Shown: piece by piece, positions 45,114-53,670 of the stretch
How positions within the stretch are numbered: the first letter of the stretch is position 1
How the letters are laid out: the number at the start of each line of letters is the position of its first letter
Source of the DNA: an uncultured Coriobacteriaceae bacterium
GTDB taxonomy: Bacteria > Actinomycetota > Coriobacteriia > Coriobacteriales > Atopobiaceae
DNA length: 64,000 nucleotides
Reading direction: 5' to 3'
NCBI GenBank assembly: GCA_902788705.1
Contig: CADALE010000021.1
Location: 18,261 to 82,260 of the forward strand
Program-made: the position numbers and the translations under genes
Notes under the pieces: generated by a model
Database searches by the model: none
Told to the model about the DNA's origin: nothing
What the model saw: only the letters and a program-made list of their open reading frames with translations

Positions 45114-47894
45114 ATGCGCATCACCAACCCTCGCATCAATCATCTTTGTGACCCGCTTGGCTTTGCGTTTTTCCATACCGTATTCTCCTGGGCGGTCGAG
45201 GAGTCCGCGGGCACCGTTGCCACCACTTCGCGCATCGTGGTTACCAGTGAAGGCGCCACCGTGGCAGACACCGGCTGGACCCAGCTTGATTCGCTTGCCG
45301 CCGGCATCGACATCGCCCTCAAGCCGCGCACCCGCTACGAGTGGACCGTCTCCGTGCACACCGACGCAGGCGAGGAGGCGACTTCCGACGCCGCCACCTT
45401 CGAGACCGGCAAGATGGACGAGCCCTGGACGGCCCAGTGGATCGCCTGCGACGGTGCCGAGTCTCCCCGCCACCCCATCTTCTCCCGCAGCATCACGCTG
45501 ACCGGTGAGGTTGCCTCCGCTCGCCTCTATGCCTGTGGCCTGGGCTTTTATGACGCAAGCATCAACGGCAAGCGTGTGGGCGACGAGTACCTCGCGCCAG
45601 GCACCAACGCGTACGACCGCTGGCTGCAGGTGCAGGCTTACGACGTCACCGAGCAGCTCCGCGCCGCCGGCGCCACGGCCGATCTCGCCTTCCTGATGGG
45701 TAACGGCTGGTGGAAGGGCCGCTTTGGCTTCATCCCCGAGGACCGCGGCTTCTACGGCAACGACTGGCGCCTCATTGCTGAGCTGCACGTGACCTACGCC
45801 GACGGCAGCACGCAGGTCTTTGGCACCGGCGAGGGCTGGACCATGACCCGCTCCACCATCACCGCCTCCAACATCTACGACGGCGAGCGCAGGGACGACA
45901 CGCTGCCCGCAACTGAGCCCGTCGCAGCTCAGCTGCTCAGCGCCGACGAGGCCGCAGCCTCCACGGCTAAGCTCACCGACCGCCTCTCGCTGCCCGTGAC
46001 CGCGCATGAGACCTTCTCTCCCACCGTCGTCCCCGTGCCCTCGGGCGACCTCGTGCTGGACATGGGCCAGGAGTTTGCGGGCACTTTCCGCCTGCGCGTG
46101 CACGAGCCCGCCGACACCACCATTCGCGTGCAGCTGGGCGAGCTGCTGCAGGACGGTGAGTTCTACAACGACAACCTCCGCAGCGCCAAGCAGGAGTACG
46201 TGTACGTAAGTGACGGCGCCGAGCACCTGCTTGAGCCGCGCTTCACCTACTACGGCTACCGCTTCGTCAAGATCGAGGGCCTGTCCAGCTTCAAGCCCGA
46301 GGACTTCACTGGCATGGTCCTGCACTCCAACTTTGAGGAGACGGGTACCCTCACCACTGGCCACAAGCTGGTCAACCGCCTGGTTGAGAACGCCCGCTGG
46401 GGTATGAAGAGCAACTTCATGGACACCCCCACCGACTGCCCGCAGCGCGACGAGCGCATGGGTTGGACCGGCGACGCGCAGGTCTTTGCCACCACCGCGC
46501 TCTACCTGGCCGACCAGGAGCAGTTCTACCGCAAGTTTGCCTACGACATGGCCCAGGAGGCCGCCAAACACGACGGCGGCGCCCCGCTGGTTGCCCCCTC
46601 CTTCATGCTGGACGGCCCCGCGTGCGCCATCTGGGGCGACGCGACCTGCTTCATCCCTTGGCAGAGCTACCTCTTTAGCGGCGACACCTCGATCCTGGCC
46701 GAGCACTACGACGCCATGGCCGCCTGGGTTGACTACGTCGAGCGCACCGACGAGGGCGAGAAGCATCTGTGGGGCGGCCTGCACCAGCTGGGTGACTGGC
46801 TGGCTCTCGACGCGCCCAAGAACGACCGAACCGGCGCCACCGACCCCGACTTCATCGCCTACCTGTACTGGTGGCGCAGTACCTGCGAGGTGGCCGATGC
46901 CGCGCGCGTGCTGGGCAAGGAAGCCGACGCCGCCCACTACGACGAGCTCGCCCAGTACCTGCGTGACTACATCAACGCCGAGTACTTCTCCCCCAACGGC
47001 CGCTGCGCGGTGACCACGCAGACCGCCTACGCCCTCTGCATCACCTTTGGCTTCGGCGCTCCTGAGTTCAACGCCTTCGCGCTCGACCGCGCCCTCTCCC
47101 GCAACGAGAACAAGCTGGTCACCGGCTTTGTGGGCACCAACTACCTGCCGCGCGCCCTGTGCGAGTCTGGCATGGCGTCCAAGGCCTACGACCTGCTTAC
47201 CTACGAGGGCTATCCCGGCTGGCTGCGAGAGGTGAAGCTTGGAGCCACCACCATCTGGGAGCGCTGGAACTCGCTGGACGACGACGGAGTCATCACGGGC
47301 ATCGGCATGAACTCCATGAACCACTATTCCTACGGATCCATCGTCGAGTGGCTGTTTGGCTACGCCACAGGCCTGCGCCCCGTGGCCTCCGCGCCCGGGT
47401 TCCGTCGCGCCATCGTGGCCCCCATCCCAAGCTGGCGCCTGGGGCACCTGGAGTGCACGCACGGCTGCGCAGCCGGCACCTGGCGCGTGGCGTGGAACTG
47501 CCTGGACGAGACGCACCTGCGCGTCGAGGTGGACGTGCCCTTTGGCTGCACCGCCGACGTAACCCTGCCATTCGCGCCCGCGTCGGCCTACGAGCAGCTG
47601 GGGGGCAACCAGCTGCAGGCCGGCACCCACGTGGTGGAGTACCAGACCACCGCGCCGCTGCGCCGTGTGCCCACCGTTGACTGGCCCATCGGCGACCTGC
47701 TGGCCACCCCCGACACCGACGCCGTGGTCCGCGCGCACTGCAAGCCCGACTGGATCGCCCCGGACGAGCTGGGCATCCCCATGCGCGAGCTTGCCTACAA
47801 GCTCGCCCGCGGATCACGCCCTATGAGCGACGAGGCCCTCGAAGCCTGCGACCAGGCGCTTCGCGCGCTGGCCGAGCCCGGCCCTGTGGCCTAG
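45114..47894 (+). CDS. Alpha-L-rhamnosidase (GH78)
   Basis: A 926-aa glycoside hydrolase with the GH78 layout: N-terminal beta-sandwich domains (WTAQWIA near 103-109; LYACGLGFYDASINGKRVGDE), then the (alpha/alpha)6 barrel from about 420. The catalytic-region motif is DCPQRDERMGWTGDAQVF, and GATTIWERWNS plus SMNHYSYGSIVEWLFGYATGL come near the end. It cleaves terminal alpha-L-rhamnose, for example from plant flavonoid or terpene glycosides. No signal peptide is present, so it acts in the cytoplasm. GGAGGA precedes the ATG. The EIIBC gene 88 bp downstream probably supplies the substrate. Confidence 0.93.
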   Translation: MRITNPRINHLCDPLGFAFFHTVFSWAVEESAGTVATTSRIVVTSEGATVADTGWTQLDSLAAGIDIALKPRTRYEWTVSVHTDAGEEATSDAATFETGKMDEPWTAQWIACDGAESPRHPIFSRSITLTGEVASARLYACGLGFYDASINGKRVGDEYLAPGTNAYDRWLQVQAYDVTEQLRAAGATADLAFLMGNGWWKGRFGFIPEDRGFYGNDWRLIAELHVTYADGSTQVFGTGEGWTMTRSTITASNIYDGERRDDTLPATEPVAAQLLSADEAAASTAKLTDRLSLPVTAHETFSPTVVPVPSGDLVLDMGQEFAGTFRLRVHEPADTTIRVQLGELLQDGEFYNDNLRSAKQEYVYVSDGAEHLLEPRFTYYGYRFVKIEGLSSFKPEDFTGMVLHSNFEETGTLTTGHKLVNRLVENARWGMKSNFMDTPTDCPQRDERMGWTGDAQVFATTALYLADQEQFYRKFAYDMAQEAAKHDGGAPLVAPSFMLDGPACAIWGDATCFIPWQSYLFSGDTSILAEHYDAMAAWVDYVERTDEGEKHLWGGLHQLGDWLALDAPKNDRTGATDPDFIAYLYWWRSTCEVADAARVLGKEADAAHYDELAQYLRDYINAEYFSPNGRCAVTTQTAYALCITFGFGAPEFNAFALDRALSRNENKLVTGFVGTNYLPRALCESGMASKAYDLLTYEGYPGWLREVKLGATTIWERWNSLDDDGVITGIGMNSMNHYSYGSIVEWLFGYATGLRPVASAPGFRRAIVAPIPSWRLGHLECTHGCAAGTWRVAWNCLDETHLRVEVDVPFGCTADVTLPFAPASAYEQLGGNQLQAGTHVVEYQTTAPLRRVPTVDWPIGDLLATPDTDAVVRAHCKPDWIAPDELGIPMRELAYKLARGSRPMSDEALEACDQALRALAEPGPVA

Positions 47895-47945
47895 CCAGCC
47901 GCAACACCCCAGCACCACAGACACCAAACGTCATTCACCAACAAA

Positions 47946-47961
47946 TCCGGACGCGTCCGGA
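47946..47961. promoter_or_regulatory. Perfect 16-bp palindrome before EIIBC start
   Basis: TCCGGACGCGTCCGGA lies 21 bp before the EIIBC ATG, immediately ahead of the GGAAGGAAG ribosome site. It could be an RNA hairpin limiting translation or an operator; no regulator can be assigned. Confidence 0.35.
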
Positions 47962-47982
47962 AGGAAGAGAAGGGATCTAACC

Positions 47983-49365
47983 ATGGCACGAGATTGGAAC
48001 AAGCTCGCGACGGACGTTATCGCGCTCGTCGGCGGCGAGGAGAACATCACCTCCGTCACCCACTGCGTCACCCGCCTGCGCTTCAGGCTGAAGGACGAGT
48101 CCAAGGCTGACGACCAGCGCATCGGCCAGCTTGAGGGCGTCATTCAGGTAATGCACGCCAGCGGCCAGTACCAGGTGGTCATCGGCAACAAGGTGGGCGA
48201 CGCCTACGACGCCGTTGTGGCGCAGCTCCCCGGCCTTGCGGGCGGCGAGGTTGCCGCTGACGACGAGGAGGGCAAGGGCGGCTTTAGCCTGAACGCGCTC
48301 TTCGACATCGTGTCCGGCATCTTCGTTCCGTTCATTGGCATCTTCACCGCAGCCGGCCTTACCCGCGCCCTGGTGACCATGGCCGTCACGCTTGGGCTCT
48401 TCACCCAGGATAGCTCCACCTACGTGGTGCTCAACGCCATCGGCGACGGCGTCTTCCAGTTCCTGCCCATCTTCATCGCTCGCAACGCCGCCAAGAAGTT
48501 CAAGTGCAACGAGTGGATTGCCATGGCCGTGGCCGCCTTCCTGGTGGTGCCCTCCATGGTGGGCCTCAAGGACGCGTTTGCCGAGGCCGGAGGCCCCACC
48601 CTCTTCGGCCTGCCGGTCATCCTGCCCGACTCCGGCTACCTGCAGTCGGTCTTCCCGATCATCTTTGCCGTGTACCTGCAGTCCTGGATCGAGAAGCCCG
48701 TGGCAAAGATGCCGCAGCTCGCCCGTGACCTCGTGGGCAACATGATCGTGCTCGTCGTCACCTCGCTTGTCACGCTGCTGGTGGTTGGCCCCGTCGTCAA
48801 CACCGTGTCCAGCTGGATCGCCACCGGCCTCATGGCCATCCTGAACGTCGCCCCCGTCGTGGCAGGCTTCCTCATCGCTGCCCTGTGGCCCGTCCTCATC
48901 ATCTTTGGCATGCACTGGGGCATGATCCCCATCATGATCTCCAACCTCATGACCCTCGGCTATGACGTAATCGGCCCCATCACCAACTCCACCAACTACG
49001 TGGTCGGCGCCGTGGTCCTGGCCATCCTGCTCAAGTCTAAGAAGCAGGGCGTGAAGGCCACCGCAACCGAGTGCCTCGCCTCTGCCTGGCTGGGCGCCAT
49101 CACCGAGCCCGCCATCTACGGTCTGCTCCTCAAGTTCAAGCGTCCGTTCATCGCCATGGCGCTGTCCTGCGGCATCTGTGGCGCCATCACCGCGGCCGTG
49201 GGCGTGCATCAGGTGGGCATCCTGACCACCTCCGTGCTCACCCTGCCCATCCTTGCCGCCAACCTGGGCATGCCGCACATGATCGCCATCGCGCTTGCCA
49301 GCATCGCGGGCTTCGTGAGCACCTACCTCTTCGCCTTCGACGACAGCATGGTCGTCGACGAGTAG
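47983..49365 (+). CDS. PTS EIIBC, beta-glucoside type
   Basis: A 460-aa sugar permease. The IIB domain (1-85) has phospho-Cys28 in SVTHCVTRLRFRLKDE. The IIC domain (about 105-455) has FVPFIGIFTAAGL, IFGMHWGMIPIM and GAITEPAIYG. The usual third domain (IIA) is absent, so a IIA protein from elsewhere must phosphorylate it. Together with the GH78 gene this suggests uptake of a rhamnose-containing glycoside, such as a rutinose-type disaccharide, or of a beta-glucoside. That is inference from context. Confidence 0.9.
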   Translation: MARDWNKLATDVIALVGGEENITSVTHCVTRLRFRLKDESKADDQRIGQLEGVIQVMHASGQYQVVIGNKVGDAYDAVVAQLPGLAGGEVAADDEEGKGGFSLNALFDIVSGIFVPFIGIFTAAGLTRALVTMAVTLGLFTQDSSTYVVLNAIGDGVFQFLPIFIARNAAKKFKCNEWIAMAVAAFLVVPSMVGLKDAFAEAGGPTLFGLPVILPDSGYLQSVFPIIFAVYLQSWIEKPVAKMPQLARDLVGNMIVLVVTSLVTLLVVGPVVNTVSSWIATGLMAILNVAPVVAGFLIAALWPVLIIFGMHWGMIPIMISNLMTLGYDVIGPITNSTNYVVGAVVLAILLKSKKQGVKATATECLASAWLGAITEPAIYGLLLKFKRPFIAMALSCGICGAITAAVGVHQVGILTTSVLTLPILAANLGMPHMIAIALASIAGFVSTYLFAFDDSMVVDE

Positions 49366-49379
49366 GCCCTTCCTTTCCC

Positions 49380-49408
49380 GTCGGGGCGTCCACCACGGAC
49401 GCCCCGAC
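49380..49408 (+). terminator. Hairpin between EIIBC and ROK genes
   Basis: A perfect 12-bp stem (GTCGGGGCGTCC 49380-49391 with 49397-49408) and 5-base loop. The following TTCGCTTTCC is only weakly T-rich, so read-through into the ROK gene is likely. Confidence 0.6.
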
Positions 49409-49447
49409 ACCCTTCGCTTTCCCTCGCGTATCAAAAAGGAGCGCATC

Positions 49448-50341
49448 ATGAGCAAGAAGTTCCTGTGCATGGACGTCGGTGGCACCAACACGCGGGTCGG
49501 CATCGTCAACGACGAGTTTGCCGTGCTTGGCTCGGCCATCGAGCCTACCGCCCAGCTGGCGGCCAAGGGCATCGGCGTCGGCCTCGCCGACCTGGTCCTC
49601 AAGTGGGCCGCGATCGCCGAGGCCGAGGGGGACGAGCTCTCCCGCGTGGTCATTGGCGTACCCGCCACCGTCGACGCCGCCTGCCGCAGGGTCCTGCAGG
49701 CACCCAACGTCGAAGGTCTCTCCGGCCTTGCCCTTGCCGACCAGATCGAGGAGATGACGGGCATCCCCACCATGGTGGAGAAGGACGTGAACCTGCTCAT
49801 CCTGTCCGATATCCACAGCCTGGGCATCGACCCTAAGGCGTCGGTTGCTGGTGTTTACTTTGGCACCGGCATCGGCAACGCGCTCTACCTGGGTGGGCAG
49901 GTGTGGCATGGGGCGCATGGCTCCGCAGGCGAGCTGGGTCACGTTCCCCAGCTGGGCCGCACCGAGACCTGCGGATGCGGCAACCCCGGCTGCCTGGAGT
50001 GCTTCGGAGGCGGGCACCACCTTGCCAGCCTCTGCAAGGAGCGCTTCCCCGAGGTGCCCATCGCAGAGGCCTTCGCTCGCCTTTCGAATGAGCCCGAGGT
50101 CATCGAGGTGCTCGAGGCCATGGCCATCGCTGTCGCCACCGAGGCCAACATCCTCGACCCCGACGAGGTGATCATCGGCGGAGGCCTGCCACTGATGCAG
50201 GGCTTCGACCGAGAGGCCTTCGCCGACCGCGTGCGCACGCATCTGCGCAAGCCCTACCCGGCCGAGACGCTGACGCTGCGCTGGTCGCAGCAGGGGCAGC
50301 TGAGTGGCCTTGTGGGCGGAGCCATCCGGGCAACGATGTAG
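49448..50341 (+). CDS. ROK-family sugar kinase
   Basis: A 297-aa kinase. The ATP phosphate motif is MDVGGTNTRVG (8-18), the sugar/catalytic region is VEKDVNLLILSD, the ROK signature GVYFGTGIGNALYLGG, and the zinc-binding cluster ELGHVP...CGCGNPGCLECF. It phosphorylates a hexose in the cytoplasm. AAAAAGGAG precedes the ATG. Allose or glucose kinase-like enzymes are nearest from memory; specificity unknown. It probably handles the hexose freed from the GH78/EIIBC route. Confidence 0.9.
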   Translation: MSKKFLCMDVGGTNTRVGIVNDEFAVLGSAIEPTAQLAAKGIGVGLADLVLKWAAIAEAEGDELSRVVIGVPATVDAACRRVLQAPNVEGLSGLALADQIEEMTGIPTMVEKDVNLLILSDIHSLGIDPKASVAGVYFGTGIGNALYLGGQVWHGAHGSAGELGHVPQLGRTETCGCGNPGCLECFGGGHHLASLCKERFPEVPIAEAFARLSNEPEVIEVLEAMAIAVATEANILDPDEVIIGGGLPLMQGFDREAFADRVRTHLRKPYPAETLTLRWSQQGQLSGLVGGAIRATM

Positions 50342-50346
50342 CTGGC

Positions 50347-51222
50347 TTACGCCAAGCCGTAGCGCAGCTTTCGGTACGCGCTTGGCGTAATGTCGCACAT
50401 CTTGGAGAAGCGGTACGAGAAGTTGCTCTCGGTGCTGAAGCCAACCTGGCGGGCAACCGACCCAATGGGCTCGTCAGTCTCTATCAGCAGCTGCTTTGCC
50501 CGGCTGATGCGCTGGCGCAGCAGATAGTCGTGTGGCGAGGTACCAAGCGACTCCCTGAAGAGCTTCGTGAGGTAGCTGGCGCTCACGCTGGCAGCGCGGG
50601 CAAGGTCTTCCACGGCTATCGGCTCGGACAGGTGGTCGGAGACGAAGGCGCAGGCCAGACGCACGGGATCGTCCGCGGCATCACCGATGCGCGCGGTTGC
50701 CATGACAAGCTCCGAGAGCATGGTGTGAACGGAGATGCCCATGCGCTCCTCGTTCTCCACGCTCTCCGTCTTGATCTTGTCAAAGAGCAGCTCGAAGTGC
50801 GGGCGCATGCGCGTTTCCGAGAGCGTGATGGGAGTGAGCTTGGGAAGGCCCAGCCTGCGTGCCATCGCATCGACGCCAGCACCTTCGATGTGCGCCCACA
50901 GGTGGTACCAATGGCCGCGGGTAGGCGAGGTTCCGTACGTCTGGGGCATGCGGCAGTCCATGAGCAGGGCCTGTCCGTGATCGAGGGTCACCGTGCGGCC
51001 CGCCTGGGTAAAGTACCCAGCCCCGCCAAAGGTGTACACAAGCAGGTAGCTGTCCTTGCTGGCACGACCCGTCACGAAGTGCTGCCTGCCGTAGAGCGTT
51101 CCGGCCTCGGTGCACACGAAGGGCATCTCGAGCTGCGCCGAGCCAGGCGTGGTCGCAAGCCAGAAGCTCTTGGGGTCGATGTCGCCCGTAATGCTGTAGC
51201 GCTGTTCGTTGCTTCTAGCCAT
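50347..51222 (-). CDS. AraC-family regulator with cupin sensor domain
   Basis: A 291-aa regulator. The N-terminal cupin-like arm-binding domain has YLLVYTFGGAGYFTQAGRTVTL, LLMDCRMPQTYG and HWYHLWAHI. The C-terminal double HTH (about 190-290) reads VEDLARAASVSASYLTKLFR and ARQVGFSTESNFSYRFSKMCDITPSAYRK. It belongs to the RhaS/XylR-like AraC group that controls glycoside utilisation. It ends 5 bp from the ROK stop (convergent) and is divergent from the esterase. It likely controls the rhamnosidase locus. An 11-bp inverted repeat, TTACGCCAAGC (50347-50357) with 50380-50390, spans its stop codon. Confidence 0.9.
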   Translation of the reverse strand: MARSNEQRYSITGDIDPKSFWLATTPGSAQLEMPFVCTEAGTLYGRQHFVTGRASKDSYLLVYTFGGAGYFTQAGRTVTLDHGQALLMDCRMPQTYGTSPTRGHWYHLWAHIEGAGVDAMARRLGLPKLTPITLSETRMRPHFELLFDKIKTESVENEERMGISVHTMLSELVMATARIGDAADDPVRLACAFVSDHLSEPIAVEDLARAASVSASYLTKLFRESLGTSPHDYLLRQRISRAKQLLIETDEPIGSVARQVGFSTESNFSYRFSKMCDITPSAYRKLRYGLA

Positions 51223-51286
51223 CTCGTCACCCGACCGTCAGAATTGGTATCGTACACTAGTTGTATCACGAAGGAGATATCCGCAC

Positions 51287-52105
51287 ATGGCACTCATTCA
51301 GATGAACTACCTCTCTAACACGCTGCTGCGAACCGTTCCCGTCAACGTGATCCTGCCCGTGGACAAGGTCTCGTCCAAGACGCGCGACTACGAGGAGCAC
51401 GTAGGCGGCTTTAAGACGCTGTACCTGCTGCATGGCATGTTTGGAAACTACACCGACTGGTGCGCCAACACCCGCGTCCAGCGCTGGGCCGAGGAGAAGA
51501 ACCTTGCCGTGGTCATGCCCTCTGGCGACAACATGTACTACGTGAACAGCCTGCTGCCCTTCAACGACTACGGCGCCTTCATCGGCGAGGAGCTGCCCCG
51601 CATCATGCGGGCCGCATTCCCGCTTTCTGAGCGCCGCGAGGACACCTTCATCGCAGGCCTCTCCATGGGCGGCTTCGGCGCCATCCGCAACGGCTTCAAG
51701 TACGCCGACACGTTCAGCCACATCGCCGCACTCTCCAGCGCCATCACCGTGCTTGACCCCACCTTCCACCCCATCGCAGGCGACAAGGCCGTGTTTGGAG
51801 ACCTTGAGGCAGCAGCCCAGACCGACAAGAACCACCAGGTGTGCTACGAGCAGCTCAAGGCGCGCGTCGCGGCCGGCGAGGCCACCATGCCGCGCATGTA
51901 CCTGGCCTGCGGCACGGATGACGAGTTCATCACCAGCACGCGCGCGTTCCGCGACCAGCTGGCAGCCGACGGCGTCGACCTCACGTACGACGAGGAGCCG
52001 GGTGGCCACGAGTGGGACTTCTGGGACCGCCAGATCAAGAAGGTCATCGACTGGCTGCCTCTGGATGACGCCGACCAGGGCTTCAGCAGCGGCTCCATCG
52101 ACTAG
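51287..52105 (+). CDS. Alpha/beta-hydrolase esterase (EstA / esterase D-like)
   Basis: A 272-aa esterase. The nucleophile is in AGLSMGGFGA (G-x-S-x-G), the oxyanion region in LYLLHGMFGNYTDW, and the catalytic Asp and His in CGTDDEF and GGHEWDFW. It resembles tributyrin or feruloyl-type esterases of the EstA family. There is no signal peptide. The ATG at 51287 follows AAGGAGATAT. Next to the AraC and rhamnosidase genes it may remove acyl groups from plant glycosides, by inference. Confidence 0.88.
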   Translation: MALIQMNYLSNTLLRTVPVNVILPVDKVSSKTRDYEEHVGGFKTLYLLHGMFGNYTDWCANTRVQRWAEEKNLAVVMPSGDNMYYVNSLLPFNDYGAFIGEELPRIMRAAFPLSERREDTFIAGLSMGGFGAIRNGFKYADTFSHIAALSSAITVLDPTFHPIAGDKAVFGDLEAAAQTDKNHQVCYEQLKARVAAGEATMPRMYLACGTDDEFITSTRAFRDQLAADGVDLTYDEEPGGHEWDFWDRQIKKVIDWLPLDDADQGFSSGSID

Positions 52106-52137
52106 GCCACGAGGCCACCAAAGGGCAACCCTAAACG

Positions 52138-52190
52138 GCCTGCCATGCTTCGCGCTTGCCGAGCTTTGCGAAGCATGGCAGGCTTCTATT
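52138..52190 (+). terminator. Terminator after esterase gene
   Basis: A perfect 16-bp stem (52138-52153 with 52168-52183) and 14-base loop, followed by TTCTATT. Confidence 0.85.
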
Positions 52191-52236
52191 GTTAAGATAG
52201 TCTTATCACTGCAAGATCTTGCGAAGTGAGGCCATC

Positions 52237-53658
52237 ATGGCAATTGATTGCAGACGCATCGACGTCATTGTGCGCGACCTTCGCCGCGTTGCCACCGACA
52301 CGCAGGACATCGAGGTTAAGGAGTCGGTGCAGAAGCTTCCCGCCTCGATGGCCGAGACCGTGTCGGCCTTCTCCAACGGTCCCGGCGGCACCATCGTGCT
52401 GGGCCTTTCCGAGAAGAACGGCTTCACCGCCGCCCCGGGCTTTAGGGCGAAGCCCACGGCAGACTCGCTGGCCACCATCTGCTCGGACAAGCTCACGCCA
52501 CCCATCCGCCCCGAGATAGACGTGGTGGACTTCGAGGGCACGCAGCTGGTGGTAGCCCATGTCCACGAGCTGCCGCCCCTCGAGAAGCCCTGCTACATCT
52601 CGGAGCGTGGCGTCTACCAAGGGTCGTACGTCCGCGTCTCTGACGGTGACCGAAAGCTGACCACCTACGAGATCGACCGTCTGCTGGAGGAGCGCCAGCA
52701 GCCCACCTTCGACCTTGATGTCGTGGCCACCGCTGCCCAGCATGACCTTGACCGCGACCTCGTGGAGCAGCTGCTGCGGCGCCAACGCGAGCTGCATCCC
52801 AAGATCTTCGGGGAGCGCAGCGACGCAGACGTCCTGGCCATGCTGCACGTACTTGCCCGGGCCGAAGACGGCACGCTTCGGCCCACCCTCTCGGGCCTGC
52901 TTGCGCTGGGCACGTACCCACAGCAGTTCTTCCCCCGGCTCACAGTCACCTTCACTGCCTGCCCCGCCCGCGACGCCACCACGGGACTCATCACCTACGC
53001 CGACGCGCGAACCATGGCCGGCCCCATACCCACCATCCTTGCAGACACGCTTCAGGCCGTGCGGCAAAACATGCAAGAAGGAGGGGCAGCGCTACCCTTG
53101 GCAGCCGTTCGTGAGGCGATAGCCAACGCGCTCGTACACCGTGACTACTCGCCACTTGCCCGTGGCACCGCCGTGCAGGTCAGCCTTCTGGAAGACCGCC
53201 TGGTAATCACCAGTCCCGGAGGCCTTTATGGCACCGTCACCTCCGAGAGCCTTGGCACACCGGGGTATTCGTCCGCGCGCAACCAGTTTTTGCTCTCGCT
53301 TCTGGAAAGCGTGCCCTTCTCGGACGGCTATCTCGTCGAGAACCGCAAGGCGGGATATCGCCTCATTTGTGACGAGCTTCAGCGTGCTGGACTTCCGGCA
53401 CCGCAGGCCGAGGACCACATATCGTCCTTTTCTCTCACCCTGCTTCGCCCCACTTCCCCCGTAACGGAAGACACATCGCCCGACGAGATTGTGGCGTATC
53501 TGACCACGGTGCCCGACGCATGCTCCGCGCAGATAGCCGAGGCTACGGGCCTCCCTCGACGCACCGTATCCTATCGGCTTGCCCACCTTGTGGAAGACGG
53601 AAGCGTGGTGCGCATCGGGAAGCCTCGCAGCCCCAAGCAGCGCTATCGGTTGCCGTAG
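52237..53658 (+). CDS. AlbA_2 (Schlafen-type) / ATP-binding HTH regulator
   Basis: A 473-aa protein. Residues about 20-130 form the AlbA_2 domain (TQDIEVKESVQKLPASMAET, AFSNGPGGTIVLGL, Y.SERGVYQGSYVRVSDG). The middle has the HATPase_c-like motif AVREAIANALVHRDYSP with VQVSLLEDRLVITSPGGL. A C-terminal winged HTH (AQIAEATGLPRRTVSYRLAHL) ends it. This is the COG2865-like regulator layout; targets and DNA/RNA role are unclear. The ATG at 52237 follows GTGAGG. Monocistronic. Confidence 0.82.
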   Translation: MAIDCRRIDVIVRDLRRVATDTQDIEVKESVQKLPASMAETVSAFSNGPGGTIVLGLSEKNGFTAAPGFRAKPTADSLATICSDKLTPPIRPEIDVVDFEGTQLVVAHVHELPPLEKPCYISERGVYQGSYVRVSDGDRKLTTYEIDRLLEERQQPTFDLDVVATAAQHDLDRDLVEQLLRRQRELHPKIFGERSDADVLAMLHVLARAEDGTLRPTLSGLLALGTYPQQFFPRLTVTFTACPARDATTGLITYADARTMAGPIPTILADTLQAVRQNMQEGGAALPLAAVREAIANALVHRDYSPLARGTAVQVSLLEDRLVITSPGGLYGTVTSESLGTPGYSSARNQFLLSLLESVPFSDGYLVENRKAGYRLICDELQRAGLPAPQAEDHISSFSLTLLRPTSPVTEDTSPDEIVAYLTTVPDACSAQIAEATGLPRRTVSYRLAHLVEDGSVVRIGKPRSPKQRYRLP

Positions 53659-53670
53659 TACAAGGCAGAT

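Noticed and set aside
45081..47738. 885-codon minus-strand frame opposite the rhamnosidase
   Set aside because: It arises from the strong G/C third-position bias of the real gene on the other strand. The translation is Val/Gly/Arg/His-rich with no domain.
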